From positions 1 to 64,000 of the forward strand of contig NZ_LPWA01000090.1 in assembly GCF_001510895.1 (NCBI RefSeq): DNA of 64,000 bases, written 5' to 3'. This DNA is from Mesorhizobium loti. Lineage in GTDB: Bacteria > Pseudomonadota > Alphaproteobacteria > Rhizobiales > Rhizobiaceae. The position numbers and the translations under genes are program-made. This document shows, one piece after another, positions 61,671 to 64,000 of this stretch; position 1 is the first letter of the stretch, and the number at the start of each line of letters is the position of its first letter. The notes under the pieces were generated by a model, which was not told the DNA's origin, did no database searches, and saw only the letters and a program-made list of their open reading frames with translations.

Positions 61671-62135
61671 ATGCCAGAAGAAGCCGTCGACAACACCGAT
61701 GCCCTGATCGAGCTCACCGCCGACGTCGTTTCAGCCTATGTCTCCAACAATCCGGTTCCGGTGGGCGAGCTGCCCGCCCTGATCGGCCAGGTGCATGCAG
61801 CACTGAAAGGAGTGACGGCCGGCCCCGCTCCGGAAAAACCGGCAGCTCTCAATCCAGCCGTGCCGATCCGGAAGTCGGTCACGCCGGATTACATCATCAG
61901 CCTGGAGGACGGGAAGAAGTTCAAGTCGCTGAAGCGCCATCTGTCGACCCACTACGGTCTCACGCCGGACGAATACCGTGCCAAATGGGGCTTGCCTTCT
62001 GACTATCCGATGGTCGCGCCAAATTACGCCGCCGCACGCTCGGCATTGGCCAAGACCATGGGCCTCGGCCGCAAACCGCAGGAGCCGGAATCGCCCACGC
62101 CTGCGAAGCGGACCCGCAAGAACGGCACAACCTGA
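61671..62135 (+). CDS. MucR/Ros-family regulator lacking a zinc-ligand Cys
   Basis: This 154-residue protein starts at ATG 61671 with AAGGAG 6 bases upstream. The MucR N-terminal oligomerisation part ([34 protein letters not shown]) and the DNA-binding domain [58 protein letters not shown] are clear. Canonical members have Cys where this one has Ser in IISLEDG, so the zinc site is incomplete; loss of zinc ligands is known for Mesorhizobium loti members of this family. MucR proteins act as H-NS-like global regulators. It is a stand-alone gene with its own terminator. Confidence 0.93.
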   Translation: MPEEAVDNTDALIELTADVVSAYVSNNPVPVGELPALIGQVHAALKGVTAGPAPEKPAALNPAVPIRKSVTPDYIISLEDGKKFKSLKRHLSTHYGLTPDEYRAKWGLPSDYPMVAPNYAAARSALAKTMGLGRKPQEPESPTPAKRTRKNGTT

Positions 62136-62191
62136 TTGGCAGCCGACGCTTGGCTTGGCGGGTCAAGCAGCGACCCAAGCCGAAGCCAAAG

Positions 62192-62212
62192 GGCGGGGAA
62201 TTCCCGCCTTTT
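62192..62212 (+). terminator. Intrinsic terminator after the MucR gene
   Basis: GGCGGG and CCCGCC form a stem around GAATT, followed by TTTTG. It lies 57 bases past the MucR stop. Confidence 0.8.
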
Positions 62213-62221
62213 GCTTTGCTG

Positions 62222-62250
62222 TTTTTCCCGGGAAAAATCCTGAGATTTTT
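62222..62250. terminator. Overlapping palindromes, possible second terminator
   Basis: TTTTTCCCGGGAAAAA (62222-62237) is a perfect 16-base palindrome, and AAAAATC-CTGA-GATTTTT (62233-62250) is a second hairpin sharing its right half. The latter ends in a T run on the plus strand and reads similarly on the minus strand, so it could also stop transcripts coming from cspA. Confidence 0.5.
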
Positions 62251-62358
62251 TAGTCGGTCCTGCGCCATTTATCGTGGGCTCTTGTCGAGCGGCCACCACT
62301 ATCAGGTCTGAAGTTGCCTCACTCTACAAACTTCGCGTGCAGGGGTAGTGGACAGTGG

Positions 62359-62571
62359 TCAGCCTGCCTTGCTCAGACTGCCGGCGGAAGACTTGCCGGT
62401 GCGGCGGTCCTGCTCGATCTCATAGTTGATCTTCTGACCGTCAGCGAGGGTCCTGAGGCCCGCACGCTCGACAGCCGAAATGTGGACGAACACGTCCGGA
62501 CCGCCGGCATCGGGCTGAATAAAGCCAAAACCCTTGGTGCTGTTGAACCACTTCACGGTTCCAGTCGCCAT
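62359..62571 (-). CDS. cspA: CspA-family cold-shock protein
   Basis: This 70-residue OB-fold RNA chaperone starts at ATG 62571 ([39 protein letters not shown]), with RNP1 KGFGFI and RNP2 VFVHIS. The C-terminal tail is Ser/Lys-rich ([13 protein letters not shown]). The long upstream region (to about 62.78 kb) is typical of cold-shock mRNAs, whose 5' leaders are structured. The start has a weak AGGAATACG site. Confidence 0.95.
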   Translation of the reverse strand: MATGTVKWFNSTKGFGFIQPDAGGPDVFVHISAVERAGLRTLADGQKINYEIEQDRRTGKSSAGSLSKAG

Positions 62572-62782
62572 ATATCGTATTCCTTCATAACACTTCAGAA
62601 TGGCCTGACCAAAAGCCAAGCCGGTTTATATTGCGCCTGAAATAACGCAGCAAAATCGCCAAATCGCAAGGCCTTTGACCGCGAACCCAAAGAAGAACCA
62701 GGGTTGAACTCTCCGGGGGGCGAAGGCGTGTGCGCACGCGTTGTCCGCTCGAAGCGCCGCTCTTGTCGGCGAGCACCCGATA

Positions 62783-62818
62783 GCGACCATAAAAAGGCCC
62801 CGCCGCCCAAGGCGGGGC
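62783..62818 (-). terminator. Intrinsic terminator of a minus-strand transcript
   Basis: On the minus strand GGCCCCGCC, loop TTGGGC, GGCGGGGCC, then TTTTTATGG. It ends the transcript of the small gene at 62.83-63.05 kb and possibly hipA, and separates it from cspA. Confidence 0.85.
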
Positions 62819-62827
62819 CAACTCCCT

Positions 62828-63047
62828 TTATCCAACAGCCGCTGCCTCCTCGACATCGGCCGCAGCCCCTTGCGGCGATGCCGAGCTCGCGATTGTAGCC
62901 TGCCACATCCGAAAGCGTGCAGGACCGAGCAAAGCTCTTGTCATTGTAAAGCGTCTGCAGGCGCGCTTCGTCGATCTTTGCGAGCTTGCCCTTGGCGATG
63001 GCGTCGCCGCCACCTTCTTGCCACGCGCTTTGCCAGAGGACGGCCAT
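62828..63047 (-). pseudogene. Small unknown gene, frameshifted near its end
   Basis: From ATG 63047, MAVLWQSAWQEGGGDAIAKGKLAKIDEARLQTLYNDKSFARSCTLSDVAGYNRELGIAARG is coding-like. Its frame then runs on through the terminator hairpin. Adding one G in the GGGG run near 62866-62869 gives AAADVEEAAAVG and a stop at 62828, 10 bases before the terminator stem. That fit suggests a 73-residue protein and a one-base indel. I recognise no family. Codons upstream of 63047 (VRAHV) suggest it may itself be the tail of a longer, lost gene. Confidence 0.5.
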
Positions 63048-63079
63048 TACATGGGCGCGAACGCTCAGCTAAATCCCTG

Positions 63080-64000
63080 CTATGCGAGTTCACTATAGAG
63101 CGGCACGGTCGGAGCGTGGGCCTCGATCGCCTCCACGACGGTATCGGCGAGGGGAAGGTGGCCCTTCTCGGCCTGCCACGCCTGTCGAAACCGCTCGACG
63201 GTTTCGGCGGCGGTGGCGATGACGAGCTTTTCGGGCAGGAGTGCCTTGGCCGCCAGGTGGCGCAATTCATCGGCATCGAGCTCGGCCATTTTCTTTGTCC
63301 GAGAATAGTTGAGCGCAGCCGTATCTTCGCCCTTCATGTAGGGAATGGTCGACACCAGGTCGTAAGCCGGCGAAAGCGCGGCCGAACGCCGGTCCGGATA
63401 AATCAGCGACCAGTTCTTGAGATGCATGTCGCCATTGCCGATCAACGCGCTGAACACCAGCCGCCGGATAAACTCGATGGCCCCAGCGTCTCCCGCCTCC
63501 GTGCCGATGACGCGGGCGATGTTTGCGTAGCTCGCGCGCTTGTACTTGTCGTCCGGAAAGACCCCGAAGACCTGCGCGAAATCCTCGGTGTGAACGGGGC
63601 CGTCGGCGGTGCGGTCGAAACGGCTGATCGCAAGCGCTTGCCCCTTCAACTCGCCGATGCCTTCTGGAATACCGGCGATCGCATCGAGATCGATCAGGTT
63701 GATGACGGGCACCTCCATACCGATCATCCCGGCGATCGTCATCATCGAGAACTCGTTTTCCGGAACGCCGGCGAACTGCTGGGAGGGGAGCTTGACGATC
63801 CAGGAGCCGCCGACGCCCTCGACGGGAATTGTGAGGCCGCCGCCCTTTCCGGCGTTCTCGAACGCGGAGAATTTCAGCTGCACGCCGGCGAGCGAAAAGC
63901 GCAAGGCGTTGGGCTTGGCATTCTCCGGCAGGGCCTGGTCGGCACCCGGCGGCAAGGCCTCGCCGGCGGCAGGATGGATCGACAACGCGCCTGGGAGATC
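63080..64000 (-). CDS. HipA-type serine/threonine kinase toxin (N terminus outside window)
   Basis: The frame is open to the right edge; about 306 residues are visible, lacking the N-terminal start. HipA features: RFSLAGVQLKFSAF, GGSWIVKLPSQQFAGVPENEFSMMTIAGMIGMEVP, AISRFDRT, then the catalytic SALIGNGDMHLKNWSLIYPD (Asp and Asn of the kinase site) and LSPAYDLVSTIPYMKG with the metal-binding Asp. HipA kinases phosphorylate an aminoacyl-tRNA synthetase and are held by a HipB antitoxin, whose gene should lie just beyond the window. Confidence 0.92.
   Translation of the reverse strand, partial: DLPGALSIHPAAGEALPPGADQALPENAKPNALRFSLAGVQLKFSAFENAGKGGGLTIPVEGVGGSWIVKLPSQQFAGVPENEFSMMTIAGMIGMEVPVINLIDLDAIAGIPEGIGELKGQALAISRFDRTADGPVHTEDFAQVFGVFPDDKYKRASYANIARVIGTEAGDAGAIEFIRRLVFSALIGNGDMHLKNWSLIYPDRRSAALSPAYDLVSTIPYMKGEDTAALNYSRTKKMAELDADELRHLAAKALLPEKLVIATAAETVERFRQAWQAEKGHLPLADTVVEAIEAHAPTVPLYSELA

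Overview
The window reads as a rhizobium, most likely a Mesorhizobium, carrying part of a symbiosis island followed by accessory catabolic clusters. The evidence is a rhizobial-type (Rhc) type III secretion system whose secretin is split into RhcC1 and RhcC2, its activator TtsI under a nod box, tts boxes in front of effector, translocon and apparatus genes, a MucR/Ros-type regulator and a typical alphaproteobacterial beta-ketoadipate module. No rRNA, tRNA, CRISPR array, transposase or integrase was recognised.

Region 1 (1-17.7 kb) is the type III secretion locus. A large repeat-containing effector-like protein (NopD/XopD class, C terminus outside the window) reads leftwards from a clear tts box. 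A compact minus-strand apparatus operon nolB-nolT-nolU-nolV-rhcN-rhcZ-rhcQ-rhcR-rhcS-rhcT-rhcU runs from another tts box near 10.9 kb. rhcC1 and the translocon gene nopX lie on the plus strand, nopX behind its own tts box. A nod box near 17.69 kb heads a small unknown ORF, ttsI, rhcC2 and a CpaD-like lipoprotein gene. The implied order is flavonoid/NodD, then TtsI, then secretion genes. SctV, SctD and the needle genes are not in this window.

Region 2 (18.0-33.0 kb) is a catabolic island with a GntR regulator, an aldo/keto reductase, an SMP-30 lactonase-like protein, a CryL-like dehydrogenase, RidA, two SDRs, a polar-amino-acid-type ABC transporter, a luciferase-like monooxygenase with a flavin reductase, and a complete four-carbon sugar-acid set (OtnC, LtnD, OtnI, OtnK) that should convert L-threonate to DHAP. 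Related palindromes in front of its divergent operons suggest one GntR regulon.

Region 3 (33.0-49.7 kb) is an aromatic degradation supercluster: a two-component flavin monooxygenase, a TfdB-like phenol hydroxylase, maleylacetate reductase, LysR, a tautomerase-like protein, hydroxyquinol 1,2-dioxygenase, a five-gene branched-chain-amino-acid-type ABC importer, TetR, and then pcaR and pcaIJF. Together they form a path from a hydroxylated aromatic through hydroxyquinol and maleylacetate to 3-oxoadipate, succinyl-CoA and acetyl-CoA.

Region 4 (50-64 kb) holds small decayed genes, then a ten-gene unit divergent from a LacI regulator: a membrane fatty-acid-hydroxylase-like enzyme, a ribose-type ABC importer with two permeases, a Gfo/Idh/MocA dehydrogenase, two TIM-barrel isomerase-like proteins, a Rieske ferredoxin and a very divergent PanB-fold protein. 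I recognise no described pathway in this set, and it is my best candidate for an undescribed system. The window ends with a MucR paralogue lacking a zinc-ligand cysteine, a cold-shock protein and a HipA-type kinase cut by the window edge.

Single-base indels break several otherwise well-preserved genes (rhcU, rhcL, rhcC2, the SMP-30 gene, the CryL-like gene, the luciferase-like gene, otnI, otnK and a small ORF near 62.9 kb). Nearly all are one missing base in a short G/C run with no other damage, so sequencing or assembly error has to be considered before true decay.
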